A DNA stretch of 64,000 nt from Lantana camara. Taxonomy: Eukaryota; Streptophyta; Magnoliopsida; Lamiales; Verbenaceae. Made by a program: the position numbers and the translations under genes. This document shows positions 23,502 to 35,800 of this stretch, piece by piece. The stretch is from positions 37,988,501 to 38,052,500 of the forward strand of contig CM074865.1 in NCBI GenBank assembly GCA_037501455.1, written 5' to 3'. The notes under the pieces were generated by a model. That model was not told the origin of the DNA, searched no databases, and worked only from the letters and a program-made list of their open reading frames with translations. Each line of letters opens with the position of its first letter. Within the stretch, counting starts at the first letter, position 1.

Positions 23502-25162
23502 TGGTGGCTAATAGTTTTAGGTCAAGGTTAGGGTTTCCAAGATATAATATGAGGCTAAAGGCTTAAATAGGATTTAGGCTCCAATAAATGACTTTCGGTC
23601 CAATAAGTCAAAATTAAATGGTTTAAGGTCTAAACGGTTTTCGAAAAATATAAAGTAAATTCCGTTGGACCCGAATCACCGAATCAAGTCCAATGGTGGT
23701 GTCGGAATTCGAATTCGAATTCCCGAGCTCATATTGGTCCCGAATGACCCGAACTCACCTAACTCAAGTTAGGCCCAAACACATTAATAGGTCCAAGTCC
23801 TATTTAAATCCAACACTAACAATTAATTTAAATTCATCCAAGTTCATTCTCAAGTTGTCATGCAAGAATTTATATTTTACCATTTTGGGTTTTAGTCAAT
23901 TAAGTCACATTTTCAATCAAAGTTGGAATTAAACACATAAAAGGGAAATTAAATCACATAAGTGCGTAAAGTAAACTCTCTCTTGACGCATACCTGTACG
24001 ATCTATCGGACGGGGCGTCACACATGAACTCAGCTTCTCTTGCATAGCGAGTAACTTAAGGGTTGTACTTTTGCTGAAAATCCTTTACAAACTCAGTCCA
24101 GTTACTGTTGACGTTATTCTCAGTCTACATATGCTGAGTATACTTCCACCAATTAAGTTCAGCTCCTTCTATTAAGAATGTAGCATACTGAACTCGTTCA
24201 CGATCTTCTGGGTAAATACCTGTAGCTTCAAAGATCTTTTCCAAACTTGATATCCAATTCTCAGCTTTTAAATCATTAGGTTCTCTATAGAACTTAGGAG
24301 GATTCATTCTAAGGAACTTTTCTAGTGACTTTTCATTAGGAGGATTACCCCTTGCCCTTAGAATCTGCTGTAGTACTTCTGCTAACTCTTGGAATCCTTC
24401 CTTTGTGGGTGGTGATAGCGTACCATACCTAGGTGGTGTGACTTCTCTATGGGGTGGCGATGGTGGTACACGATTGCGTGGTGCTCTTCTTGGTGGTATA
24501 ATGTCGCTGAATTTGTAAGAATCCAGGGATATATATAATGCATGCCAATAAGAATGACTCACATACTTGATAATCCACGTATTTCACATATTCACATATA
24601 ATCTCAAGTATGTATCAAATATCTCAATCAACAATATATCAACAATAAGTCACAAGTGACATAATCATCAACCATTCATAAACATGAACAACATATAACA
24701 ATAATCCGATAAGATACGATGATATATCATGATGACAATAAGTGAAATGGCATGATCCTAATAAAGGCCCTAATGGTATCTTGAAGCAACTTCTAAGACT
24801 CATGCAATGACAGTTATGGAAAGCAGTAAACTGATAAGCAGAATAAAGTGGTGAATACTGTATCATAAATACGCTTGGTTTGTTAAAATTTTACGACAGG
24901 CTATATATTACACAAAAGTCAAAATGGGGAGGATCTAATTATAATCAAATTGCTCCCATACATGCCTTATCATACTATCCAACCATGCCCGACACATCCT
25001 ACCATAGGTACCATGTCATCTGAACCGTCATCAGTGGCACCAAAACTCGGGGATCATCTACCATAGCTATACATCCCCTCCTCCAAAAGTCAGTCCCATA
25101 TTATCGTCATCCATGGATATATATATGCATCCATACTATATACAGAGATCTCTCAGCAGCGA

Positions 25163-25843
25163 TCAACCCTGGTAACTGTGGTCCAAAGAACCACTAGTAG
25201 TGTCATCAGAAACAGTAACAACCTCACCTTGACCATGCCATGCTACATCACCTCCATCATCATCATCATCAGATCCATTGTTACCTCCATCAGACTGCTC
25301 CTGCATAGGCTCGGGCTCCTCAGAGGCCTGACTGACATCCTGACCCTCGACCTCCTCAACTGCCTGCTCATTAGATCGGTGATAGGCATCATACAAACGA
25401 GCTATCATATGTGCACGGTAGTGCTGGTGGTGCTCCATAGAAGTATCACGGTTAATGGTCATCTGCATAAGGTCTACCTCCAGCTCAGCAATACGTGCAG
25501 CCCTCTGCTCAACAACATGAGTCATCTCAGCAGCATGCTCACGAGTAATATCCCTATCAATCAGATGTTGCATGGACTGATCCTGATGGCGCATAGCCTC
25601 CAACCTAACCTCGCGGGATCTCTGATGCTCCTGGAAGTAACCATCTCTCTCAGACTCGAGAAAGTGCGCAACCCTGTTAGGATAGGAATACCCAGGTCTG
25701 CTCCTGTTCCTCACTCTACGCCAGGTGTAGAAACGAGTGCCTCCACGGCGAGATACAGCTATAGTGCGTGGAGCCTCAAACTTCTCAAAGAATACCTCAT
25801 CCATCTGCTGCTGATTAGGATCATGGTGTGGCTCAACTACCAT
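25163..25843 (-). CDS. Extra ORF of element B: coiled-coil, acidic protein
   Basis: 226 codons from the ATG at 25843. The frame is open further upstream, but there it only translates the LTR end and the primer site. Predicted product: a basic Arg-rich segment (residues about 31-50, TWRRVRNRSRP), a long charged helix likely to form a coiled coil (about 72-135), and an acidic tail (about 163-200, with SDDDDDGGD). No zinc knuckle, protease or RT motif, and no signal peptide or membrane segment. It sits between the primer site and gag, about 660 bp before the gag start. It is uninterrupted while gag and pol of the same element are full of stops. I do not recognise the family. An accessory protein, a captured host fragment or an unusual gag extension are all possible. 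Confidence 0.55.
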   Translation of the reverse strand: MVVEPHHDPNQQQMDEVFFEKFEAPRTIAVSRRGGTRFYTWRRVRNRSRPGYSYPNRVAHFLESERDGYFQEHQRSREVRLEAMRHQDQSMQHLIDRDITREHAAEMTHVVEQRAARIAELEVDLMQMTINRDTSMEHHQHYRAHMIARLYDAYHRSNEQAVEEVEGQDVSQASEEPEPMQEQSDGGNNGSDDDDDGGDVAWHGQGEVVTVSDDTTSGSLDHSYQG

Positions 25844-26008
25844 AGCTATACAGAGAACGCTATAGATATGAAAACCAGATAATAGAACAATGCATCCCCA
25901 AACAGTCTTCCTCGATGCAGTATGAGAATGATCCTGATACAATGCGTGAGCAATCCTTGATGCAACATGAGAGTAATCTAGGTTAAGTCTCTTCTTACTT
26001 AACCCGAT

Positions 26009-26020
26009 ACTCTGATACCA
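26009..26020 (-). other. B primer-binding site (tRNA-iMet)
   Basis: TGGTATCAGAGT on the minus strand, 8 nt after the end of the 5' LTR. It matches the initiator-methionine tRNA complement. Confidence 0.88.
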
Positions 26021-26028
26021 ACTCAAGC

Positions 26029-29000
26029 TGTAGCGCCCCACTTGTATATATATATGGAGAGGAACGCTCCAACCCCCGCACCGATATACTCATCAAATAA
26101 TAGTATAAGCCATCACTCCACAAATACACCGGCGAACAGTTGATGAAGATCATGATGAATGCTCGATGATAATGCAGCGAAAATTAGAAAATTTTGAAAC
26201 TTTTAAATCCATGCGTGGTAGTGACAAGTAATGAGCACATATGATGAACAATATAGTCACGTTTATGTAGAAGAGACAAGTAATGATATGATATAAGTAA
26301 TTGGACAATGTCACGGGAGCATATTGTAAGCAGAGTAGCAGTGTATCAAGTTACAGAATAAAGCTAGGAACATATGCAGCCATATATCATAATGCAGGAT
26401 ACAAAATAAATTAATAACATATAAGTCCTGACTCGGGCAAAATAGACATTCTAGAGCTTCAAGATACCTCTAGAGTGCGGCTGCAAGACCTGAAACCATG
26501 AGGCCAGAAAACAGGTAGAGGTATTAGTCAAAGTGACTAAGTGAGGGAGTACTAAAAAAGAATACTCTTGAAATGAAAGGATATTTGAAATGAATAAAGT
26601 TTACCTTGAAGAATGATTTGAAAGATAAATACTTTATGAAAACATTTGATATGCAAATGATGATGTCACATGCGCACACATATGATATGATTTGGTTCAT
26701 ATGATTTTAATAAAGTGGGATAGGGGTAAAGGATAACTTTGATACATATGAACCAATGTTTATAAAATGATTTATGCCCGCAAGCTAGGCATCTTTCACC
26801 CTTACTCCTTGAAAACAATGAAAGATGAGTGATGTTGGACCGAGATCAACAACGGCTTGAATATACACACACGCACCACCCTGCTCCGGTGTCACTTCGG
26901 GTAGCTAGCCTTAGGTGACGATAAACGATGAATGAGATAAGGATTTGCGGTCCTTTCTCTGTCAGATTGTCCTGACTTAACCAACCTCCGATTAAAGTCG
27001 GTGTCAATTGTCTAATGGTGACGGTCGGTATTAGTAATGTCGTTGGCGCTCACCTCCCGAGCATCACTTCCACACATAACCTCGGGCCCAATAACGATGA
27101 ACGATAAAGCTTGCATATGAATGAACATCCGGAGTAAATCCTAATGCTTGAATATAATAAAGTCCGTGAAGGACATGTATAACTGATGTGATGATCAACG
27201 ATGAACGATAATCTTTGAATAAATGAATAAGATTGTTTGAAACGATAAATGAGATGAATATGATATTTGAATGATAAATGAATAAATGATAAATGAAGTA
27301 AATGATCGATAAAAGAGTTGTCCCGATGAGGGAATAGTTTAAAGTAATGTATTGAAAGAACTAGGTGTTGGTTTTGAAAACATTTGATACTATAGATATA
27401 ATCATGGTTCCAGTTTGAAATAGTTAACCACACTTAGTAATAGGTAAAGATGCGTTGTATGATTAAACAGTGCCCTGGGGATCTCAGTGCTCAACCTTAA
27501 CTCCTGTAAGTGATGTACTAAAGAGAGCTTAAGAACTAAGACCCACTCTACATGAAACATATGAATGATGAAGTCACATAAGGAGATAACACATGAGAGT
27601 AATACCGTTTAAGGTATTCGAGATAAGGTATCACATAAAGAAACTCATTGAAGTTAGTTATCTTAATATGAGACTATGATCTTACTAAAGCCGAGTAAGT
27701 ATTAGTCAAATTATGAATCATAATGTAACCCTAAGGTTATGAAACAAATCCACGAAAGAAAACTCATTTTCAAAAGATATTTTAGCCCGAGGTTGGGAAA
27801 CCCTAAGTGCAAACGTCTAATTAGGTATCCCGAATTTTATTTCATTTTACTATTCAAAAGTGCTATTCTAGATTACTATTCAATATTACTATTCATGGTT
27901 ACATTCACATATCGGGTCAAACCCACACACTAAACACATACTCATGCACACACACGAACACGCACACACACACGCACACCATGCATACACACACGACACA
28001 CACACACACACTCTCTAATCAAATTATGATCTTGTTATAACCTATGGTTCAAGTTCATATATTAGAAGCATGTGTGATCTAGATTAAAAGGTATAACCTA
28101 AGGTTACAAGGTCTAATTAAAGTACTATTCTATCTTAGGTTATAAGGTGTGACACTAATCAAGTGTATAAGATATGATCAAATAATATTCTATTAATCCA
28201 AGTCATAACGTAAGATCAATTCATAATATATGAATCATATAACAATGTAGCATCATATCATAACATAAGTCATAGCATAGCACGAGTATTGATCATATAA
28301 TATGTGACAATTAAATCAATTGACAATATGTAACATGTTGTGACATAATTGATCATATAATACTATTCCATTAAATAACGTGCATGAACATAATTTAAAT
28401 ATCATAAACATACATCAATATACAAAATATATAATCCCTAAAGCATGATTATAGCATATATTAAACTAATTCATAACATATCATAGCATATTATAAACAA
28501 TTAAATCACATGAACAACTATTCAAATATATCATAAAAACTATACCATAAATGCATAAAATAAAATCCTATATGGCTTAGGGAAGACCCTACGACCCAAC
28601 CTAAACATAATATAAATATACCATAACATAAAAACATAAATTAAACTAAAACATAACATAAAACTATAGCCTAAAAAAATAAAACAACTAACCTAAAAGG
28701 GAGGGGAGGCTTTCGGCCAAGAGGGAAAAGGAGGGAGAGAGGAGTGCTTGTCAACCCTAGACATGGTGCAAGAGGAAATCAATGAGTTAGGGGGGTATTT
28801 ATACTTGTTGGGAGGCCCCTCACCTTGTATTAAAACTATCTCCAAGTGTAGGAGAGCAAATGGTAGTAGCTTCTCTTGTAAGCTTGGCCTTAGGAAATAA
28901 ATAAAAATGGGAAATGAAGGGTATTTAGGGAATTTAACATGGTAAACACAAAGACGAGCTGTTGGAAGTTGGCTTGTGTGAATCGGACAAAAATTAGCTT

Positions 29001-29868
29001 CAAAACGAATATTTACTCGTTGAAAATGGATTTACCGTTAGAAATATATATTACTTTTAAAGAATTGAAATTTGAACGTTTTAAATGAATATGAATGAAA
29101 AACGACCTCCGAACATGGTTTGAAAGTCTGGATTGTTTTAAAACGTCATAAAATAAATCGACAATCGTTTTAAGCCCAATATTGTCTATAAAAGTTAGAA
29201 ATGTAGGATGAATAGTAACTTATTTTTTTAAAAACGTTTTATTCAAAACTCGAGTTAGGGCTTGAACAAAGAGATGTAATCAATCTCAAAAATCATGAAA
29301 TGAATCAAGAAGTACTTTAAACCCAAATTTGAAGAGTAGAAGTTCTCTGAACGAAAAACCGTTCATAGAAGGAATAGTGAATTAGGGTTTTAAATAAACG
29401 TTTAATTTGAAATGAAGTTTGAAATAGATTTTCAAGTCAAGGATGATTTCAAAAGACTCATATCGACTCAAGGATCGATTTGACTATAAATTTGAGTAGT
29501 AAAAGGTGTCCGAATCAAAACTCTTTTGCAAGATAAATAGTAACTTTGGACGATAAGTGCCCGAAATGCCCTTAACATTAAAGAAAGGACTCTGCACCTT
29601 GGAAAACAAGTTCAAATGATTGGAAAACTTGGATGATGAACCTCTATGGTTCGAGTGATAAGATGGGTAAAGTAGGCTCGATAAGTAAATGGTAAAGTGG
29701 GTAAAAGATAAAGAATTCCCCCTTAACGTACTAAAAATCAGATATGAGCACGTTGATCAGGTAAGAATGCAATGCATTAGGTTTTGTAAAGTTGGATCAT
29801 GGTCTATAAACGCTTTACCACTGCCCTTAGCTTACCATTTCAACCAGGCCCCATTACGGGCTGTTATA
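26029..29868 (-). repeat. B 5' LTR
   Basis: 3840 bp, uninterrupted copy of 4719-17037. Its first bases on the minus strand are TATAACAG instead of TGTAACAG, a later change. TATAAATA box at 28796-28803 (changed in the other copy), TG/CA-rich tract at about 27925-28010, and a predicted intron with acceptor at 26490 and mutated donor at 27433. The motif TTACTATTCA occurs at 27847, 27873 and 27886 and scattered elsewhere in reverse. No gene. Confidence 0.9.
28796..28803 (-). promoter_or_regulatory. TATA box of B 5' LTR
   Basis: TATAAATA followed by CCCCC on the minus strand, as in LTR D. It would drive the B transcript. Confidence 0.6.
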
Positions 29869-30854
29869 GACACGCTATGTATAAGCTATGTACACTTGTT
29901 CTGTTACGGTATGATTTGTTATGTTTGTAACATTAACTATATTTCAAACCGTGTGCCTCTCATGAGCCAAGAGCTACGAGCTATGGATATGTTATGGATT
30001 TGACACAGAGAGGTATGTATAGCATAGTTGTTGCAAGGTAAGGTCTGTTTTGTAAGTTATGTTCTGTTCTGTAGCGGGTTAAGTTTGTTATGCTATGTCC
30101 TGCAATGGTTTGTATCGGTATGATTGGCCCCGGAGTTGTGGGTAAGGGAGACCCGGGATGGCCATGGGGTCACCGGTTATCAGCCCTGTGCACATTCTCC
30201 AAGTTTTATAGGACTAACCCGGAACCCGCCAGGAGCTTTGGTGGGGGAATGGGAACCTGAGGGATGAGTGTGCACGCTCCCCTCTTCTAATTGGATGGTT
30301 AGGGTCGCGCAACCCTTCCATCACTGGAGAAGGAGGTATGTCTGATATGTATGTTTTGTTTTGATATGTTCTGATATGATATGTTATGTCTGAGGAGCCC
30401 AGGATGGGATTTTGTTACTCGTACCCGCTGAGTTTAGTATGTATGCTCTATTATGTTTGTGAAACGGGGATAGACTCTTAATTAAGTTAAAATATGGATC
30501 TTTTGGAAGTATGAGTTAAGATATGAATGTTTTGATAAGACTTCATACGTTAAGATTTATTATGATATGTTTGTTACGTAAGAATTGAATAAGTTATGAT
30601 TTGTTTCGTTTTAATAAGAATCCCTATATGTATGTACCACGGGCAAGGTTTAGTGTGCAAAAACTATCCCTGAGTTCACGAGCTGTGTGTTTGTATGAGC
30701 TTTACTCCTTATATATTTGTAGCGTGTGTGGGTAGCCCCTCACTTAGTCTGTGTGACTGACCCCTCTCCTCATCTGTTTTTAGTGTGCAGTTTGCGTGGA
30801 GCTCGAGCTAGACCGAGTCTGTCGAGTCTTTTATCGAGTTTGAGTCCTTGCATA
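29869..30854 (+). mobile_element. Element A: gypsy LTR, second part
   Basis: Continuation of LTR A after the B insertion. It includes a conserved block (GGGTAAGGGAGACCCGGGA near 30147, shared with LTR H), then CCTCACTTAG, GACTGACCCC and TGTGCAG near 30790. The last 300-400 bp expected of such an LTR are missing. Copia F was inserted at 30855, and the sequence beyond F (40981) is gag, not LTR. A deletion therefore joined LTR to gag before F arrived. Confidence 0.75.
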
Positions 30855-32808
30855 TGTTGGAAAACACGAATCAGAAAGCAGCGGAATTTAAAAAATTTTC
30901 CCAACAAAAGGACCTTGAACTCGCAATCGTGTAACCAAATTCGTAGGGATAGAAAACTTACTTTTCTTTTTGTTCTTTCTTGAAGCGTTTCAAGCCACCC
31001 AAGAACGCTCTTCTCGCGGCTTGATCCCCTCTCCTTGGTAAAGCTCGAATCTTCAAACTTCTAACTTGAAGCCTCTAGAGAAAGTCCACCAACTTGATCA
31101 CAATCTAACTAGTAAGGATGCTAGTTCTCTAGTTAGTGTTTAGGCTTAACCTAGGGTTTAATTTAATCTTGGAGAAAGGAAGGTGTTCAACACATGAACC
31201 AAGAATTGTCAATTAGCTCTAAAGGGGAGCATGAGCTCCCCTATATATAGGAAAGGGGAGGGGCGGCCGAAACTAGTCCCTTTTGGACTAGGATTTGGTT
31301 CCTCTCTCTCCTATTACTTGATCATCAAGTATTTTCCAACTTTGACTTTGAATTCTAATTCTAGTCAACTTTTAAGAGAGCTTAAAAATATCCAAACTAT
31401 TTTGGATAATTTTATACTTTATTTATTATAAAATAAATAACTTATTTTTATCTAATTAATTAATTCATAATTAATTAACTAGATTATTTTCTCCAAAATT
31501 AGACTTTCTTTTTAATTCAAAATTAAACCAAAGTCTATTAAATAATTAACTAATTAATTATTTAATATATATAATATATATATATATATACACACGTGTG
31601 TGACACGTGTCACAGTGACACGTGTCACTCACGTGAGCCACACGTGTGAATTCACACGTGTGGAACCCTCTTGGCCCGATTAACTCGTTTAATCATTTTC
31701 AAGCCTCAACTCATGTAACCAAGTTGTTGTGTGTGACCCTCTAGGTTCTCAATTCAATTAGCAGTGACCCTTATTAATTAACTCACTAATTAATTAATCA
31801 GTCCACAGATTAAACGACCATAGTCTAGCAACAGGTGTTTAACCCCTAGCTGAATTGGAATGTTCGGATTCGACAGAACCTTTAAGTCATTGATTCATGT
31901 GAGATACAATCCTCCTACTTACTATCTCTCAACCAAGATCTAGGGCAAGGGAATAATCAGAACCCTAATAATCTGGTCTTAAAGCTAAGTGCATTTCATA
32001 TCCATTTGATCTCAATCCAAGAAACCCTTTTCTTGATGTCTTGATCTACTGCCTTGGCCAAGGACTCCATATGGCATATGAATGACTTACACAATAAGAG
32101 ATCACCTTGCATATGCAAGTGTAGGTCCTTTCTTGATTCTCATTCACTTTCATGAATCACTTGTGCAGCCCCAGCATAAGCCTTGAATCAGTTGTCTAAG
32201 GCGACACCCTTTAAAGCTTATACCAAAGACTACAGAGTTAACTCATAAAGTAACATGGAACCTCAAGTCTAAGGATCAATTAATCACATCAATGACTCAT
32301 GAGATATTTCCTAATCTGGAAGTTTCCATTTCCTGAAATAGAAACTTCCTTTCCCATTTAGGAATGTTCTCACACGGGGCACCTCAGTGAACTTACTTAT
32401 TAAAGTAAGCACCCTCATGTATCACGCACGTATCAACTATACACTTTGCACCTCCATGAAACAAGGTGGTCCTTCTTAAGGGCGTGATCCCACAAGCAAG
32501 CCTTAGAGGAGTCAGGTTGACACTCCCACTGTCTGTAGGACTCATCGGCTTGGAGTATTTTACTAATCATGACTTAGGTGATATAGGGCTCGTTTCATGA
32601 ACCATTTCACCTAAATGGTAGAGTCCTAAAGTCATCAGGATTAGGGGAGTTCTCATACATGCACAGCTAAAGTAAACGCATACCAAACAAGAGCATATAA
32701 AGAAGTGTTGCCTCAATTCGTTATTTTATTCAAAGATTGTCTGTGATTACAATAAGGAAAAGCACAAAGCGGATATACAATCGGCTTTCTAGGGCACTAT
32801 TCCTAACA
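30855..32808 (-). repeat. F 3' LTR
   Basis: Plus-strand ends TGTTGGAAAACACG and ATTCCTAACA. Contains the CACGTG palindrome cluster at 31591-31663, TATA at 31241-31250 and a GGGGAGC-ATGA-GCTCCCC hairpin at 31224-31241 next to it. Older relatives of this LTR: K at 1630-2022. Confidence 0.95.
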
Positions 32809-32820
32809 ATCTCCCACTTG
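32809..32820 (-). other. F polypurine tract
   Basis: CAAGTGGGAGAT on the minus strand, between the pol stop codon and the 3' LTR. Confidence 0.88.
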
Positions 32821-32824
32821 CCCG

Positions 32825-35800
32825 TCAAAGCCATTCTAAAGCTACTCTAAGTCCCATCTTCTGAAGATGACCTTGGAAAGCTTCTCGACTAAGGGGTTTA
32901 GTAAGTGGATCTGCCACGTTCTCTGCTGATGTGACCCTCTCAATTTGCACATCTCCTCTTTTGATAATATCACGGATTAGGTGATACTTCCTCATAATGT
33001 GCTTGGTCCGTTGGTGAGATCTTGGTTCTCTTGCTTGAGCAACCGCCCCAGTGTTGTCACAAAACACAGTAATGGGGTCTTTCATGCTAGGAACAACATT
33101 CAACTCTTGAATGAAGTTTCTAATCCAAACACCTTCCTTAGCTGCATCATTTGCGGCTAAGTATTCGGCCTCAGTGGTCGAATCTGCAGTGGTTGTTTGC
33201 TTGGAACTCTTCCAACTCACTGCTCCGCCGTTTAGGCAGAAAATGTATCCTGACATTGACTTAAAATCATCTAAGTCAGATGCAAAGCTTGCATCGCAGT
33301 ATCCTTCGACAGTAAGATCTTTCTGACCTCCGTAAACTAAGAATAAATCTTTAGTACTTTTCAAGTACTTAAGAATATTCTTCACGACAGCCCAGTGACC
33401 ATCTCCAGGGTCAGATTGGAAACGACTTGTCACACTAAGTGCATAAGCCACATCCGGTCGAGTACATAACATTGCATACATTATGCTACCTATTGCTGAT
33501 GCATAAGGTGTATGAGTCATTCTCTCCTTCTCAAGGTTGGTCTTAGGACACATCTTCTTCGAAAGACATGTTCCTACACTCATAGGAAGGTTCTTAACCT
33601 TTGCTGACTCCATATTGAATCTCTTCAATACTTTGTCAATGTACATCGACTGTGATAGTCCTATTAACCTTCTAGATCTATCTCTATGGATTTTAATTCC
33701 AAGGATATAGGACGCATCACCAAGATCTTTCATCTCGAATTGGTTCGATAACCATAACTTAGTCACTTTCATGTCATCCTTCGAATTCCCAATAAGAAGG
33801 ATGTCATCAACATAAAGTACTAAGAATTGCACTGAGGTCTCCAATTCCTTTCTATACACACATGATTCATTCGAAATTTGGATGAAGCCAAACGCTTTGA
33901 CTGATTCATCAAATCGAATGTTCCAATTCCTAGAAGCCTGTTTCAATCCATAGATTGATCTTTGGAGTTTGCAAACCTTTTGTTCACTCCCACTGAATGT
34001 GAAACCTATGGGTTGCTCCATATAAATGTCTTTGTCAATGTCTCCATTGAGAAAGGCAGTTTTCACATCCATTTGCCATATCTCATAGTCATAATATGCA
34101 GCAATGGCAAGCATGATCCGAATAGACTTTTGCATTGCAACTGGTGAAAAAGTTTCATCAAAATCCACGCCGGGTCTCTGAGTGAATCCTTTTGCAACCA
34201 GTCTTGCTTTGTAGGCTGCAATGCTTCCATCAACTCCAAGCTTTCTCTTAAAGATCCATTTGCAACCTATGGGTTTGACCCCATCAGGCAAATCTACCAA
34301 GGTCCAAACTTGGTTGGAGTTCATGGAATCCATTTCGGATTTCATGGCTTCTATCCACCGTTCAGAGTCAGAATCTGAAAGTGCCTCCTCATACGTTAAA
34401 GGATCATTATCCTTTTGAGAGATTTCATGGAAGAATCCATACCATCTCTCCGGCTGTCTAGGAGTACGTTCAGAACGCCTTAGAGGAGGATTTTCGTGTG
34501 TATCGAAATTCGTGATTGGTTGTGGTTGATCAGATTGGGACGTTTCTTCAGTGGGTGGTGTGGGGTCATTTTGTACTTCTTCTAATTCTATGATCTTGCC
34601 CTTCTTTTCTTTAAGGAACGGTTCCTCCAGAAAAGTAGCATTTCTGGAAACAAACACCTTTTGTTCAGATTGATCATAGAAATAGTATCCTATGGATTCC
34701 TTAGGATAACCTACAAAGTAGCATAAGTTAGAACGAGATTCTAACTTATCTCCCACTGTCCTCTTCACGTAAGCAGGACAACCCCAAATTCTTAAGTAAG
34801 AATAACTAGGGATTTTACCATGCCACATTTCATAGGGCGTCTTGGGGACTGACTTAGAGGGAACAAGATTCAGAATCTTTGCTGCACTTTCTAGGGCATA
34901 ACCCCAGAAAGAAGGCGGTAAGTCAGTGAAACTCATCATGGAACGAACCATATCAAGTAGGGTTCGATTCCTTCTCTCAGAAACTCCATTAAGCTGAGGA
35001 GTTCCCGGAGGAGTCCACTGAGAGATAATCCCATTATCTTTGAGATGATTAAGGAATTCTTCACTAAGATATTCGCCTCCTCGATCAGATCGAAGTGCTT
35101 TGATCTTGTGACCAGTTTGGTTCTCAACCTCCTTTTGAAATTCTAAGAATTTCTCAAAAGCTTCAGATTTATACTTCATTAAGTATACATAACCATACCG
35201 ACTAAAGTCATCAGTGAAGGTTATGAAGTACTGATGATTGTTTCTAGTGCTTACACTAAGCGGTCCGCAAACATCAGTATGGATCAAATCCAAAACCTTA
35301 GTGGCACGTTCCACAGTTCCTTTAAAAGGGACTTTGGACATTTTTCCTTTGAGACAGGATTCACAAGAAGTTAACTCTTTGAGATCATTTTCAGAGAATG
35401 ATCCTAAAGTGTTTATCTTGCTAATTCTGTTCTTGGAAATGTGTCCTAATCTAGCGTGCCATAAAGGAGCTGAAACTTTGTCATCTCTCTTACGCTTTGT
35501 TTCTCGTTGTATATTCATAATATTGATATTTTGAGTTAGGTAAAGTCCATTACTTAGAGTACCGATATGAACGGAAGAGTTGTTCCGTTTGATAAAGTAT
35601 TTACCATTCTTAATATAAGTTTCATAACCTTCACAATCTAATATTGGAACTGAAATTATATTACGAATAATGTTCGGTACATAAAGGACTTTGTTTAATA
35701 CTAACTCAAAACTACCTAAATCTAATCTAATTGTGCCTAAAGCTCGAGCTTCAACGTTTGAGCCATCGCCGATCTTCAAGACACATTCTCCTTCTTTGAG

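Larger units (their letters stand above)
21093..24022 (-). mobile_element. Element E: solo gypsy LTR inside B gag
   Basis: 2930 bp. On the plus strand it begins TGTAACACCCC and ends GGGGCGTCACA, which is the minus-oriented form of LTRs H and I. Flanks CATAA (21088-21092) and CATGA (24023-24027) are a target duplication with one change. The gag reading across the empty site (Phe-Met) needs CATGA, so the left copy mutated. It contains a TATAAATA box, a six-unit dyad cluster and the donor/acceptor pair. No coding sequence. Confidence 0.92.
20509..24499 (-). pseudogene. B gag, split by solo LTR E
   Basis: The N-terminal part runs from 24499 to 24023. It begins PPRRAPRNR, the usual chromovirus gag start, but the ATG reads ATA, so the open frame from 24562 is probably spurious. 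The retrotrans_gag core includes PPKFYREPNDLKAENW and GAELNWW. Stops lie near 24123 and 24051. LTR E interrupts the codons for EFMSLFQGN, and joining the flanks over one target copy restores that reading. The C-terminal part (21092-20509) has a Gln/Pro-rich stretch and two CCHC knuckles, CDFCGHKGHAEDNC and CVWCGSIDHMVENF, the second with its last Cys replaced by Phe. Confidence 0.88.
4719..29868 (-). mobile_element. Element B: old Tekay-type gypsy retrotransposon
   Basis: The LTRs (4719-17037 with insertions, about 3.9 kb without them; 26029-29868, 3.84 kb) start and end at matching points. The flanks AACAC (4714-4718) and GACAC (29869-29873) are a target duplication with one mismatch. On the minus strand the order is LTR, tRNA-iMet primer site, an extra ORF, gag with zinc knuckles, protease, RT, RNase H, integrase, chromodomain, polypurine tract, LTR. 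That is the chromovirus (Tekay/Del) order apart from the extra ORF. The coding region has many stops and frameshifts, and the LTRs differ at several percent of sites by eye, so it is the oldest well-preserved element here. C, D and E were inserted into it later. Confidence 0.92.
4585..30790 (+). other. Predicted leader intron of LTR A, split by element B
   Basis: Donor AAG|GTGAGG at 4585. The matching branch-like GACTGACCCC, a T-rich run and TGTGCAG lie at about 30750-30790, beyond the B insertion. Without B and one target copy the span is about 1.06 kb. Prediction from motif order only. Confidence 0.35.

Noticed and set aside
24500..24562. Gag of B starting at the ATG at 24562
   Set aside because: Residues before PPRRAPRNR do not look like gag. 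The ancestral start at 24499 has mutated from ATG to ATA.
25844..26041. Start of the B accessory ORF at 26041
   Set aside because: The first 66 codons translate the LTR end and primer site and include a stretch with no relation to the rest. The Met at 25843 is a better start.
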